In this document: positions 1 through 8,045 of the stretch, piece by piece | Position numbering within the stretch: the first letter of the stretch is position 1 | Layout: every line of letters begins with the position of its first letter | DNA from: Shewanella amazonensis SB2B | GTDB lineage: Bacteria > Pseudomonadota > Gammaproteobacteria > Enterobacterales > Shewanellaceae | Length of the DNA stretch: 64,000 nt | Assembly: GCF_000015245.1 (NCBI RefSeq) | Contig: NC_008700.1 | Span: 2,052,001-2,116,000, forward strand | Direction of reading: 5' to 3' | Position numbers and translations under genes: made by a program | Notes under the pieces: model-generated | Told to the model about the DNA's origin: nothing | The model's input: only the letters and a program-made list of their open reading frames with translations | Databases searched by the model: none

Positions 1-1432
1 GCATACCGCGAGGCGCTTCAATCATGGCGTGACCAACGTACTCTTTGTTGGCATCGATTTCAGGCTTCACATAGGTGGCTTCGTCTGACTGAATGTTGGT
101 CAGCAGAGCATCGAAGGTACGCAGACCTTCATCGGCCACTATCACGGTTTGCAGCATGCGCGCCGCAGTGCGGCCAAGAGTGGTGAACAACGCTTCCACA
201 GGCAGGCCAGTGCGGGCGAGAAGACCGTTAACGGCATCCACGACCACCTTGTTGCCACGGGCGTAACTGACCAGCAGGCTGGAGAGTGGACCCACTTCCA
301 CAGGCTCGCCGTTATAGCGTGGCGACTTCACCCAGGAGTACTTGCCGTCACCATCGAGGGTAGGCAGTTTGCCGTACACGGTGTCACGCTCCACAAAGCC
401 CGTATAGTTAGGCACTGTAGTGCCATCATAGGGGTGCTGGGCGTTGTCGGCACTGTACCAGGCGTGGGTGACGTCTTCGGCAATCAAATCCGGGTTGATG
501 TCGCTGACACCGGCCAGGTCACCGTTCATTATCACGCCGCCGTTAAACATGTACTCGCCATCGGCTAGGACGAAGTCATCTGTGGCCAGGAAGTTTTTCA
601 CGTTCACGCCGCCAAGCACTGAAGGCTCAGTACCGAAGGCTTCAGCAGCCATGACAATATCGGCCTGATAAGCACGTTTGATAAAGTCGGTCACATAGGC
701 ATGTTTTTGCTTCCATTCCTGCAGACGGGCAGGGCTTAACATGTCACGTACTGAGGTCACGCCGCCCACCACCAGAGATTGTGGGTGAGGCTGCTTACCA
801 CCAAAGATGGCGAGCATTTCAGCCGCCACGCGCTGCACTTCCAGCGCTTTGAGGTAGTGGGACAGGGCAATCAGGTTTTGCTCGGGGGTAAACTTATAGG
901 TGCCATTGCCCCAGTAGGCATTGGCGAAGGGGCCAAGCTGGCCTTTTTCCACAAAGCCTTTCACCCGCTCCTGCACGGCGCGAAGCTCACCTTCACCGGC
1001 CGCGATAGGCTTATCGGTGTACTTGAGCGCCACCTGAGCGGCCTTGGCTGGGTCGGCACTGAGTGCAGACACCACATCCACCCAATCGAGACCATGGAGG
1101 TGATAGAAGTGCACTATATGGTCGTGCATATAGAGCGACGTTTGCATCAGTGAACGCAGGTACTTGGCGTTGAGTGGAATTTTTACCCCGAGGGCGTTTT
1201 CCACCGCTTCTGTACCACAGCGATAGTGGGAATAGGTACACACACCGCAAATACGCTGCACAATCAGGCCCACGTCCATGGGCGTACGGCCCTTAAGGAT
1301 AACCTCAATGCCGCGCCACAGGGTGGAAGAGGACCAGGCGTTCTGAATCACATTGTTCTCATCTACCTCGACCTCGACGCGCAAATGGCCCTCGATACGG
1401 GTGATGGGATCGATAACAACACGTTGGCTCAT
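1..1432 (-). CDS. hyaB: [NiFe] hydrogenase large subunit, HyaB-type (partial, C-terminus outside window)
   Basis: Large catalytic subunit of a periplasmic uptake hydrogenase. It holds the Ni-Fe active site and works with the HyaA subunit encoded just upstream. The start is an ATG at 1432, 3 nt after the hyaA stop, so the two genes are co-transcribed. The first nickel-ligand motif is present as RICGVCTY, with Cys62 and Cys65, preceded by the family pattern RGIEVILKGRTPMD. About 477 residues are visible. The C-terminal Cys pair (DPCxxCxxH) that supplies the other ligands and the protease cleavage site lies beyond position 1, so completeness cannot be judged. The reading frame is open throughout the visible part. 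HyaB-type is the likely subfamily from its partner; group assignment beyond group 1 is inference. Confidence 0.95.
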   Translation of the reverse strand, partial: MSQRVVIDPITRIEGHLRVEVEVDENNVIQNAWSSSTLWRGIEVILKGRTPMDVGLIVQRICGVCTYSHYRCGTEAVENALGVKIPLNAKYLRSLMQTSLYMHDHIVHFYHLHGLDWVDVVSALSADPAKAAQVALKYTDKPIAAGEGELRAVQERVKGFVEKGQLGPFANAYWGNGTYKFTPEQNLIALSHYLKALEVQRVAAEMLAIFGGKQPHPQSLVVGGVTSVRDMLSPARLQEWKQKHAYVTDFIKRAYQADIVMAAEAFGTEPSVLGGVNVKNFLATDDFVLADGEYMFNGGVIMNGDLAGVSDINPDLIAEDVTHAWYSADNAQHPYDGTTVPNYTGFVERDTVYGKLPTLDGDGKYSWVKSPRYNGEPVEVGPLSSLLVSYARGNKVVVDAVNGLLARTGLPVEALFTTLGRTAARMLQTVIVADEGLRTFDALLTNIQSDEATYVKPEIDANKEYVGHAMIEAPRGM

Positions 1433-1435
1433 GAT

Positions 1436-2572
1436 TTAGTCCTCTTTGGCTTGCGCAAATACACTGGCAACGGCATGGGCGCCGATACCGACAACAGTGG
1501 CACCGAGAATGACGGCGCCTATGGTGTCGGCCGTGGCATCAAGCCCGTGCAGCAGTTGCCGGCCAAGTGGCTTCTCAAAGTCGGCCATGTCGTCCCAGAA
1601 GTTTGGCTCAGAGCAGCCCATACAGCCGTGGCCCGCGAGTACCGGCCAGCTGGTATGATGATTGAAGCGTTCTGTGGGGCAGTTGTTGTAGGTGTAAGGG
1701 CCTTTACAGCCAACCTTGTAGAGGCAGTAGCCTTCTTTGGCGCCGTGATCGCCAAACTCTTCAACAAACTCACCGGCATCAAAGCGGCCACGACGTTCAC
1801 AGTTATCGTGTACCCGGGCGCCATAGGCCCACTTGGGACGATTAAACATATCCAGTGCCGGCAGCTTGCCGAACATGATGAAATACATCAGGGTGCCAAC
1901 AATATTTTTCTCACTCGGTGGACAGCCGCCCAGGTTAATCACAGGCTTGCTGACAACTTCGTGTACCCCTTTGGCCCCGGTGGGGTTGGGGTAGGCAGCC
2001 TGAACGCCGCCGAAGGAGGCGCAGGTACCCACGGATACAATGGCTGCCGCGCCATCGGCCGCATGCTTGATGATTTCAAGCCCGGTGTGACCTTTACAAC
2101 CCACGGTCAGGAAAGCACCGTTATTGGCGGTGGGGACGGCGCCTTCCACTGCCAGCAGATAATTGCCTTTGTAGGTTTCCAGGGCGTGTTCGAGGTTTTC
2201 CTCGGCTTGCCAACCGGCAGCGGCCATCAGAGTCTCGTGGTATTCGAGGCTGATATGGTCGAAGATTAGGGAGTCGAGATTTGGCGTGTCGGCGCGTACC
2301 AGCGACTCAGAGCAGCCGGTACATTCGGCCATGTGCAGCCAAATCAGTGGCACGCGGTCTGCCAGTTCGGCCGCTTCGGCCACCAGGGTAGAGAAGGGCA
2401 ACGGCAGCGCCAGCATGGCGGTAACCGAGGCGCTCCACTTCATAAAATCACGACGGGTAATGCCATGTTGAGCCATCTTGTCAAAGATGGTCTCCTCATG
2501 GCGCCTTGGCAGGGAACGCAGCGTTTCAAGTCGCTGCTTTCCTTGCTCGTAGAGGGCTGCATGTGTATCCAT
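1436..2572 (-). CDS. hyaA: [NiFe] hydrogenase small subunit, HyaA-type, Tat-exported
   Basis: Electron-transfer subunit with three Fe-S clusters, 378 aa. The N-terminus carries the twin-arginine motif TRRDFMKW (Arg40-Arg41) followed by a hydrophobic stretch, so the folded dimer is exported by Tat. Proximal cluster ligands are visible in ECTGC (Cys84, Cys87), VGTCASFG (Cys184) and GGCPPSE (Cys217). Later Cys-rich motifs (DNCERRGRF, CLYKVGCKGPYTYNNCP, HGCMGCSEP) give the medial and distal clusters. A C-terminal hydrophobic helix (about residues 345-370) should anchor it to the inner membrane. The two extra cysteines that make E. coli Hyd-1 oxygen-tolerant are replaced by Gly86 and Gly189, so a standard oxygen-sensitive proximal cluster is expected. 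It is followed by hyaB after 3 nt. Confidence 0.96.
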   Translation of the reverse strand: MDTHAALYEQGKQRLETLRSLPRRHEETIFDKMAQHGITRRDFMKWSASVTAMLALPLPFSTLVAEAAELADRVPLIWLHMAECTGCSESLVRADTPNLDSLIFDHISLEYHETLMAAAGWQAEENLEHALETYKGNYLLAVEGAVPTANNGAFLTVGCKGHTGLEIIKHAADGAAAIVSVGTCASFGGVQAAYPNPTGAKGVHEVVSKPVINLGGCPPSEKNIVGTLMYFIMFGKLPALDMFNRPKWAYGARVHDNCERRGRFDAGEFVEEFGDHGAKEGYCLYKVGCKGPYTYNNCPTERFNHHTSWPVLAGHGCMGCSEPNFWDDMADFEKPLGRQLLHGLDATADTIGAVILGATVVGIGAHAVASVFAQAKED

Positions 2573-2665
2573 GGTGACGACCTTTTTTTGTTTTTAAGTT
2601 GTAAACATGCTTTTGGCATGCACGACATTTCAGGAAAAGTGTAGGAAGGGGGCTTCGTCATCATA

Positions 2666-2679
2666 TTGATACACGTCAA
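2666..2679. promoter_or_regulatory. FNR/EtrA-like binding site upstream of hyaA
   Basis: TTGATACACGTCAA differs from the FNR consensus TTGATNNNNATCAA at one position. It lies 94 bp upstream of the hyaA start, which is sensible for an anaerobically activated hydrogenase operon. The site is seen in the sequence; FNR-family (EtrA in Shewanella) binding is inferred, and a CRP-type protein could also use it. Confidence 0.55.
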
Positions 2680-2804
2680 GCTTTTACCTAACGTGTGCTG
2701 ATACAGAGCTTTGACATCTTGGTAACATGAGGTGTGTCATGCTTTTGATTTTTGAGTGAGTCAAAATGTCGCACTTTGGCGGCATTTTGCCGCGCCATAT
2801 CTCG

Positions 2805-2850
2805 GGATTTCGTGAGCAACCGGGGGGCTTCCCGGATGCTCACGAAATCC
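2805..2850. repeat. Perfect 14-bp inverted repeat with inner 5-bp stem
   Basis: GGATTTCGTGAGCA (2805-2818) and its exact reverse complement (2837-2850) enclose a second stem, CCGGG/CCCGG (2820-2824 and 2831-2835). The hairpin would be very stable, but no T-run follows it on either strand, so it is not a typical terminator. It sits 54 bp before the tlpA start, possibly in its 5' leader. Confidence 0.7.
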
Positions 2851-2904
2851 TTAAGCTAATGAAAACACAATAACCTACCCTCGTAGTCTACAGTAGAGCC
2901 GCTT

Positions 2905-3426
2905 ATGAACCTTGTTATGCCTGCCAACCGATTGCCAACGACGCTGAGTCTATTTCTCTGTGCCGCCCTGTTATTTCTTGGCTTGCCGTTCAGCAGCTAT
3001 GCCACGCCGAGTCTTGAACACAGTATTGTGGATGAGAGTGGCACGGCATTTAGCCTGAGTGACTATCGCGGCAAGGTCGTGTATGTGGATTTTTGGGCGT
3101 CCTGGTGTGGGCCATGCCGAAAGTCCTTCCCCTGGATGAATGAGATGCACCGCCGCTATCAGGAAAAGGGGCTTGCGGTGATAGCCATCAACCTGGATAC
3201 CGACAGTCAGGATGCCAAACCGTTTCTGGATGACCTTAAACCTCAGTTCATCATTGGCTATGACAGCCAAGGCGAGGTAGCAAGGCGCTTTGACTTGCTG
3301 GGGATGCCTTCGAGTTTTGTATTTGACCGTTCGGGTAAACTCGTCGCGACCCACGTGGGCTTTTTCACCGAGAAGGCGGCTGAATATGAAGCCGAACTTG
3401 TGACTTTATTGGAGCAGCCAGAATGA
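2905..3426 (+). CDS. TlpA/ResA-like periplasmic thioredoxin
   Basis: A 173-aa exported thiol-disulfide protein. Residues 11-33 form a signal peptide (hydrophobic core LSLFLCAALLFLGLPF, cleavage near SYA). The thioredoxin fold has the active site WCGPC (Cys68, Cys71) and the cis-proline loop GMPSS, so it is probably redox-active. It opens a four-gene cassette: its stop overlaps the next start in an ATGA, implying translational coupling with the DUF4266 lipoprotein. In this context it may keep the cysteines of that lipoprotein reduced or oxidised, but this is inference. The family assignment is firm; the physiological partner is unknown. Confidence 0.92.
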   Translation: MNLVMPANRLPTTLSLFLCAALLFLGLPFSSYATPSLEHSIVDESGTAFSLSDYRGKVVYVDFWASWCGPCRKSFPWMNEMHRRYQEKGLAVIAINLDTDSQDAKPFLDDLKPQFIIGYDSQGEVARRFDLLGMPSSFVFDRSGKLVATHVGFFTEKAAEYEAELVTLLEQPE

Positions 3427-3644
3427 AGCGTCAAACCATGGCACGCATGCTTGCTGCCTTAACCCTGATGCTGCTGGCAGGTTGCACGGCGCTGCAGCCA
3501 TGGGAAAAGGGCGAGTTTGCCCGGGAAGATATGCAGCTTGGCGCCGAGGCATTGGATTTGTCGTTGGATGACCATGTGTATTTCAGTAAAGAAGGTGCCA
3601 GCGGTGGCAGGAGCTTTGGCGGAGGCGGCTGCGGATGCAATTAG
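3423..3644 (+). CDS. DUF4266 small lipoprotein with C-terminal GGCGCN
   Basis: A 73-aa protein with a lipoprotein signal (LMLLAGC, lipidated Cys21). The short mature part ends in a glycine-rich tail, SFGGGGCGCN, which is typical of DUF4266. The function of the family is not known. The two tail cysteines next to an upstream TlpA thioredoxin suggest a redox or metal role, or that the tail is a substrate for modification; this is inference. The start ATG overlaps the thioredoxin stop by 4 nt, and the stop overlaps the start of the DUF3570 gene by 10 nt, so the three genes are very likely translated together. Confidence 0.85.
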   Translation: MKRQTMARMLAALTLMLLAGCTALQPWEKGEFAREDMQLGAEALDLSLDDHVYFSKEGASGGRSFGGGGCGCN

Positions 3645-5056
3645 TGTCGACATCGCCAGATGACGGGTGTGTGGCTGAGCCAGCAGGGCAAACGCGTCTT
3701 TGCCAATCCGGTATTGCGGCGGCGGTCTGCCTCTCAAGCCTTGCCATGATAGGCTTTGATGCGGCTGCCACCGAAACGCCAGCGATTAACTCGGCTGAAG
3801 CGGTAAAGCAGGCGTCTCATAGCGAAGATGACAGTCTGCTCACCCGGTTAATCGACGGCTGGGAAATCGATGCGGCGCTGTTGTGGTACCGCGAAGATGC
3901 CCGGGTGCAGGCCATAGAGGGGGTGGTGTCCGGCGTGAAGGCACTCTCCGACAGCGAATCGATTAACGCCAAAATTGTGCTCGACAGTTTATCAGGTGCT
4001 TCTGCGTCAGGCGCAGTCGCGCAGCAGTGGGCTCAAACCTTTACAAGGCCTTCCGGCAAGGGCGAATATCAGGTAGCAGCAGGCGAAACCCCGCTGGATG
4101 ACACCTTTCAGGATACCCGGCTATCTCTCTCCGGTGGCTGGCAGAAGACGCTGGATAGCGCCACTAAGGTTAATGCCGCCGTCTATGGCTCCAAAGAGTT
4201 CGACTATTTATCACTTGGTATAAATGGCGGCATAGATTGGGGCTTTTTTAAGGACAACACTACCTTAAGCCTCTCCGGCGCGCTTGGTTACGACTTGTTT
4301 GATGCCGTCGGCGGCAGGCCTGTGCCCTTAAGTACGATGGCCATCCGTAAAGACTTTGCCAATGACGAGGCTTTCTGGCAGGCATTTGATTTAAGCCGTC
4401 AGCAGGGCGTGGGCGATAAGCGTATTGCTGAAATGATGCTTGGTGTGACCCAAATACTGACCAAATCCACCTTGGTGCAATTTAACTATGGCCTTGGTTA
4501 TTCCAGTGGCTATTTGAATGACCCCTATAAGCTGGTGTCTGTGTTGGATACCGACGGCAACGCCAGCCATTACCTCTATGAATCCCGGCCTGACAGCCGA
4601 TTAAAGCAAAGCGCATTTGTGCTCGGTAAAACAGCATTCAAGCGCGGCGTGGCAGAGTACTCTTACCGCTATACCCACGATGATTGGGGCCTGGACTCCC
4701 ACACCGTAGAAGGTCGCTATCGCCACTATTTCAGCACCAAAACGGGGCCTTATCTGCAGTTTCATTTGCGGGGCTATCGCCAGCAGGGCGTGGATTTCTT
4801 TACGCCTTATCTTTTGCAGGGCGAGGTTGTCTCACCGCATATCAGCGCCGATTACCGCATCGGTGACATGGACACCTGGACGATAGGGCTAAAAACCGGC
4901 TGGCGCCTTAAAGATGGCGATGAGATTGCGCTTCGCCTCGAGTATTATCGCCAGCTCCCAAGTGGTGAGGTATCCAGCCTTGAAGGACTGCAGGGGCTTG
5001 ATGTGTACCCTGAGCTTAATGCCGCCATGTTGCAGCTTAACTACTCGTGGCGTTAA
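3635..5056 (+). CDS. DUF3570 protein, probable outer-membrane beta-barrel with ApbE-like flavinylation motif
   Basis: A 473-aa protein of the DUF3570 family, function unknown. Residues 24-44 form a hydrophobic export signal, set behind an unusually long N-terminus of about 23 residues; the start is fixed by overlap with the DUF4266 gene. The mature part has many alternating aromatic/polar strands and ends in LQLNYSWR, typical of an outer-membrane barrel. Residues 117-123 read DSLSGAS (3983-4003), which fits the ApbE target pattern Dxx(S/T)GA(T/S). An ApbE-type gene follows directly. A covalent FMN on Ser123 is therefore a testable guess. The barrel topology is inferred by eye. Confidence 0.82.
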   Translation: MQLVSTSPDDGCVAEPAGQTRLCQSGIAAAVCLSSLAMIGFDAAATETPAINSAEAVKQASHSEDDSLLTRLIDGWEIDAALLWYREDARVQAIEGVVSGVKALSDSESINAKIVLDSLSGASASGAVAQQWAQTFTRPSGKGEYQVAAGETPLDDTFQDTRLSLSGGWQKTLDSATKVNAAVYGSKEFDYLSLGINGGIDWGFFKDNTTLSLSGALGYDLFDAVGGRPVPLSTMAIRKDFANDEAFWQAFDLSRQQGVGDKRIAEMMLGVTQILTKSTLVQFNYGLGYSSGYLNDPYKLVSVLDTDGNASHYLYESRPDSRLKQSAFVLGKTAFKRGVAEYSYRYTHDDWGLDSHTVEGRYRHYFSTKTGPYLQFHLRGYRQQGVDFFTPYLLQGEVVSPHISADYRIGDMDTWTIGLKTGWRLKDGDEIALRLEYYRQLPSGEVSSLEGLQGLDVYPELNAAMLQLNYSWR

Positions 5057-5081
5057 GTATTATGTCGTGGAATTAAGTCTT

Positions 5082-5996
5082 ATGGCAGGCAGCAAAGCGA
5101 TTACTAGGCGGATACACTTCAGCGCCATGGCGAGTGACTGTGAACTGCTGTTTATCGGCGCCAGTGACGCACAGGCCAACACCTTTGCCGAACTTGCCAT
5201 CGCCGAAGTGCGGCGCATCGAAGCCAAGTTCAGCCGCTATAGACCCGAGAGCGAGCTTAGTCGCATCAACGGTCTCGCTGGCAGCCACATCCCCATTGAT
5301 CCCGAGACTGATGGGCTGCTTAAATTCGCTGCCGACTGCTTCAGGCTTTCAGGCGGGCTTTTTGATGTCACCACAGCACCACTGCAACAGCTGTGGCGGT
5401 TTGGCTTTAAACATCATGGCCTTAACAATGAGTGTTTCCCGCAAGAGGCGCAGATAAAGGCGGCACTCGACCACATTGGCTTTGAACGGTTGGGGATCGA
5501 AAACAATTCCCTCTGGCTTCCCGCTGGCATGAGCCTCGATTTTGGGGGGATTGCCAAAGAGTATGCTGCCGACAGAGCGCTGCTTTTGATAGAACGCCAG
5601 GCCCGGGACCGCGGACTTGATGTTGCTGTGCTGGTAAACCTTGGCGGTGATATAGCCGCAAGCCGATACCCCTGGCAGATTGGGGTTGAAGGGGTCCATG
5701 CCAAATGTGACTCTGATCTGCTCAAGGCAGAAGCTTCGGGTCTTATCGCGTTCCCCGGTGGCGGCCTTGCAACCAGCGGTGATACCAAGCGCTTTGTGCT
5801 GGTGGACGGTAAGCGTGTTGGCCATATCCTGTCACCCAAAACCGGTTATCCGGTGCCGGATTCGCCGCGTTCTGTCACGGTACTGGCGCCCAGTGCGTCG
5901 GCCGCGGGAATGTTGTCTACCATGGCCATGCTAAAGGGCGAGGGTGCTGAGGATTTTTTAAGGGGCGAAGGCCTTGTTTATCTGGTGCAGCGCTGA
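5082..5996 (+). CDS. ApbE-type FAD:protein FMN transferase
   Basis: ApbE enzymes move FMN from FAD onto a Ser/Thr of a target protein. This 304-aa copy has the family landmarks SLDFGGIAKEYAADRA, VNLGGDIAAS, LATSGDTKRF and HILSPKTGYPV. I chose ATG 5082 (MAGSKAITRR); an in-frame GTG at 5067 is possible, and neither has a strong Shine-Dalgarno. No signal peptide or lipobox is visible, unlike the usual periplasmic ApbE lipoprotein, so it may act in the cytoplasm before export of its target. It lies 25 bp after the DUF3570 gene, in the same cassette. The likely client is that DUF3570 protein, by context only. Confidence 0.88.
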   Translation: MAGSKAITRRIHFSAMASDCELLFIGASDAQANTFAELAIAEVRRIEAKFSRYRPESELSRINGLAGSHIPIDPETDGLLKFAADCFRLSGGLFDVTTAPLQQLWRFGFKHHGLNNECFPQEAQIKAALDHIGFERLGIENNSLWLPAGMSLDFGGIAKEYAADRALLLIERQARDRGLDVAVLVNLGGDIAASRYPWQIGVEGVHAKCDSDLLKAEASGLIAFPGGGLATSGDTKRFVLVDGKRVGHILSPKTGYPVPDSPRSVTVLAPSASAAGMLSTMAMLKGEGAEDFLRGEGLVYLVQR

Positions 5997-6030
5997 GTGT
6001 GATTGTTGGGGAGCAGGAAACATAAATAGA

Positions 6031-6053
6031 AAAGCCGCCCATAAGGCGGCTTT
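6031..6053. terminator. Bidirectional terminator between apbE-type gene and asnS
   Basis: A 9-bp perfect stem AAAGCCGCC/GGCGGCTTT with a 5-nt loop lies between two convergent genes, so it can serve both strands. Confidence 0.85.
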
Positions 6054-6083
6054 ATCATTTTTTCGCTAATTGCTTGTACGCTA

Positions 6084-7484
6084 TTAGAAGTTAGCGCTGC
6101 GTGGTGCACGTGGGAATGGGATCACATCACGGATGTTACCCACACCGGTCACGTAAGAGACCAGACGCTCGAAGCCCAGACCGAAACCGGCATGTGGCAC
6201 TGTGCCATAACGGCGCAGATCACGGTACCACCAGTAGTCTTCTTTCGACAGGTTCATCTCTTCGAGGCGGGCATCCAGTACGTCCAGTCGCTCTTCACGC
6301 TGGGAGCCACCGATGATTTCACCGATGCCGGGTGCCAGTACATCCATGGCCGCGACTGTCTTGCCATCTTCGTTGAGGCGCATGTAGAAGGCTTTGATGT
6401 CTTTTGGATAGTTCTTCACTACCACAGGGGCTTTGAAGTGCTCTTCGGCCAGATAACGCTCGTGCTCAGACTGCAGATCGATACCCCACTCAACGGGATA
6501 TTCGAAGGTCTTACCGCAGTTTTGCAGGATTTCAACGGCGTCGGTGTAATCAACCTGGGCAAAGTCGCTGCTCACAAAACTTTGCAGACGATCGATAACA
6601 CTGCCATCTACACGCTCGGCGAAGAACTTCATATCGTCCATGCGCTCTTGCAGTACGGCATTGAAGCAGTACTTGAGCATGGATTCCGCCAGACCGGCGA
6701 TATCGTTCAGATCGGCAAAGGCCACTTCCGGCTCCACCATCCAGAATTCCGCCAGGTGACGGCTGGTGTTGGAGTTTTCGGCGCGGAAGGTTGGGCCGAA
6801 GGTGTAGATTTTTGACAGGGCACAGGCGTAAGTTTCGCCGTTCAGCTGACCCGATACGGTCAGGAAGGCTTCTTTACCGAAAAAGTCCTGGTCGTAATCT
6901 ACTTTGCCAGCGTCGGTACGTGGCAGGTTTTCCATGTCCAGAGTGGAGACGCGGAACATCTCACCGGCGCCTTCACAGTCGGAGGCGGTGATGATGGGAG
7001 TGGATACCCAAATAAAACCATTCTCGTGGTAGAAGCGGTGAATGGCCTGAGACAGACAGTTACGCACACGGGCCACGGCACCAATGATGTTGGTACGTGG
7101 ACGCAGGTGAGCCACGTCGCGCAGGTGCTCGATTGAGTGGCGCTTGGCAGCCATGGGGTAAGTGTCCGGATCGTCTACCCAGCCGGTCACTTTCACGGCA
7201 GTGGCCTGAAGTTCGAATGCCTGGCCTGAGCCGGGAGACTCCACCAGATTACCGGTCATTTCCACAGAGCAGCCAGCGGTCAGCTTCAGCACTTCGTCAT
7301 TATAATTGGACAGAGCATTGGGCACTACGCCCTGAATGGCATCGAAACAGGAGCCGTCATAGACGGCGAGGAAGGAGATCCCTGCCTTGGAATCCCGACG
7401 GGTACGAACCCAACCGCGTACCGTGATCTCGGTACCGGGGGCGAAATCACCCTTAAATACGGATGCGATAGATGCAATGCTCAT
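6084..7484 (-). CDS. asnS: Asparaginyl-tRNA synthetase
   Basis: Charges tRNA-Asn with asparagine in the cytoplasm. At 466 aa it matches the E. coli enzyme in length. The N-terminal OB-fold anticodon domain begins [14 protein letters not shown], and the class II catalytic core carries [17 protein letters not shown] (motif 2) and [15 protein letters not shown] (motif 3). I start at ATG 7484 ([10 protein letters not shown]) because the E. coli protein begins at the same place and a GGAG lies upstream; a longer reading to 7502 would put that GGAG inside the gene. It is a single-gene unit sharing the downstream terminator with the convergent cassette. Confidence 0.97.
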   Translation of the reverse strand: MSIASIASVFKGDFAPGTEITVRGWVRTRRDSKAGISFLAVYDGSCFDAIQGVVPNALSNYNDEVLKLTAGCSVEMTGNLVESPGSGQAFELQATAVKVTGWVDDPDTYPMAAKRHSIEHLRDVAHLRPRTNIIGAVARVRNCLSQAIHRFYHENGFIWVSTPIITASDCEGAGEMFRVSTLDMENLPRTDAGKVDYDQDFFGKEAFLTVSGQLNGETYACALSKIYTFGPTFRAENSNTSRHLAEFWMVEPEVAFADLNDIAGLAESMLKYCFNAVLQERMDDMKFFAERVDGSVIDRLQSFVSSDFAQVDYTDAVEILQNCGKTFEYPVEWGIDLQSEHERYLAEEHFKAPVVVKNYPKDIKAFYMRLNEDGKTVAAMDVLAPGIGEIIGGSQREERLDVLDARLEEMNLSKEDYWWYRDLRRYGTVPHAGFGLGFERLVSYVTGVGNIRDVIPFPRAPRSANF

Positions 7485-7634
7485 TGCTGCGCTTATCTCC
7501 AACGAAACATGTAATATAAAATCAAAAAGGAGGTTTATATTACCTTTCCGGTGGCTTTTCTCAAGCTGAAAAAGGTATGCTGCGGAATATATTCACAATC
7601 TTGTGGAGCCGGGTTGCACAAATGGAGGTGAGCC

Positions 7635-7970
7635 ATGAGTAAACTGCGTATTTTCCAGTTACTGCTGGCGGGTTTGTCCATTTTGGGATGGGCGCTGGCG
7701 ATATGGGCTTTGATGCTGTTTCACGAAGCAAGACCTGATCGTGCTGTAGGTTATTTCCTGTCAAAAGGTGCAACCGTAAGGTTATTCTGGGAGCCGTCGC
7801 TCACCCTGCGTCTGGAGCAGGTCATCTGGATAGTGTGCGGTGTGAGTCTGGTGAGCCTGCTGTTTAATGTCTATGTTGCGCAGCACAGCCGCATGGGTTA
7901 CTGGTTTAATATTCCTTTGTTGTTACTCTCTTCATTGGCCGCAGGCCTTTATATGAGTTTTTGGGTGTAG
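7635..7970 (+). CDS. Small membrane protein of unknown function
   Basis: A 111-aa protein that I do not recognise. It shows three hydrophobic segments (about residues 8-29, 62-82 and 90-108), so it is an inner-membrane protein. A strong GGAGGTGAG ribosome site sits just upstream of the ATG. No catalytic motif is visible. It lies alone between asnS (divergent) and nudL (convergent). Confidence 0.75.
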   Translation: MSKLRIFQLLLAGLSILGWALAIWALMLFHEARPDRAVGYFLSKGATVRLFWEPSLTLRLEQVIWIVCGVSLVSLLFNVYVAQHSRMGYWFNIPLLLLSSLAAGLYMSFWV

Positions 7971-8045
7971 TGCATTTTCGGCGCATACATCCGAGTGCTC
8001 ACGCTCCACTGACTCAGTCCAATCGCGTTTTATTCCCGCAGGATG

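Larger units (their letters stand above)
2573..2904. other. Divergent control region between hyaA and the tlpA cassette
   Basis: This 332-bp gap has no convincing gene. It holds an FNR/CRP-like site near hyaA (2666-2679), a short hairpin in the GCGGC...GCCGC sequence around 2777-2795, and a very strong inverted repeat at 2805-2850 next to the tlpA side. Promoters for both directions must lie here, but I could not fix -35/-10 boxes with confidence. Confidence 0.6.

Noticed and set aside
1226..2269. Long plus-strand frame (347 codons) opposite hyaA
   Set aside because: It is the antisense shadow of a clearly conserved hydrogenase gene and has no recognisable domain.
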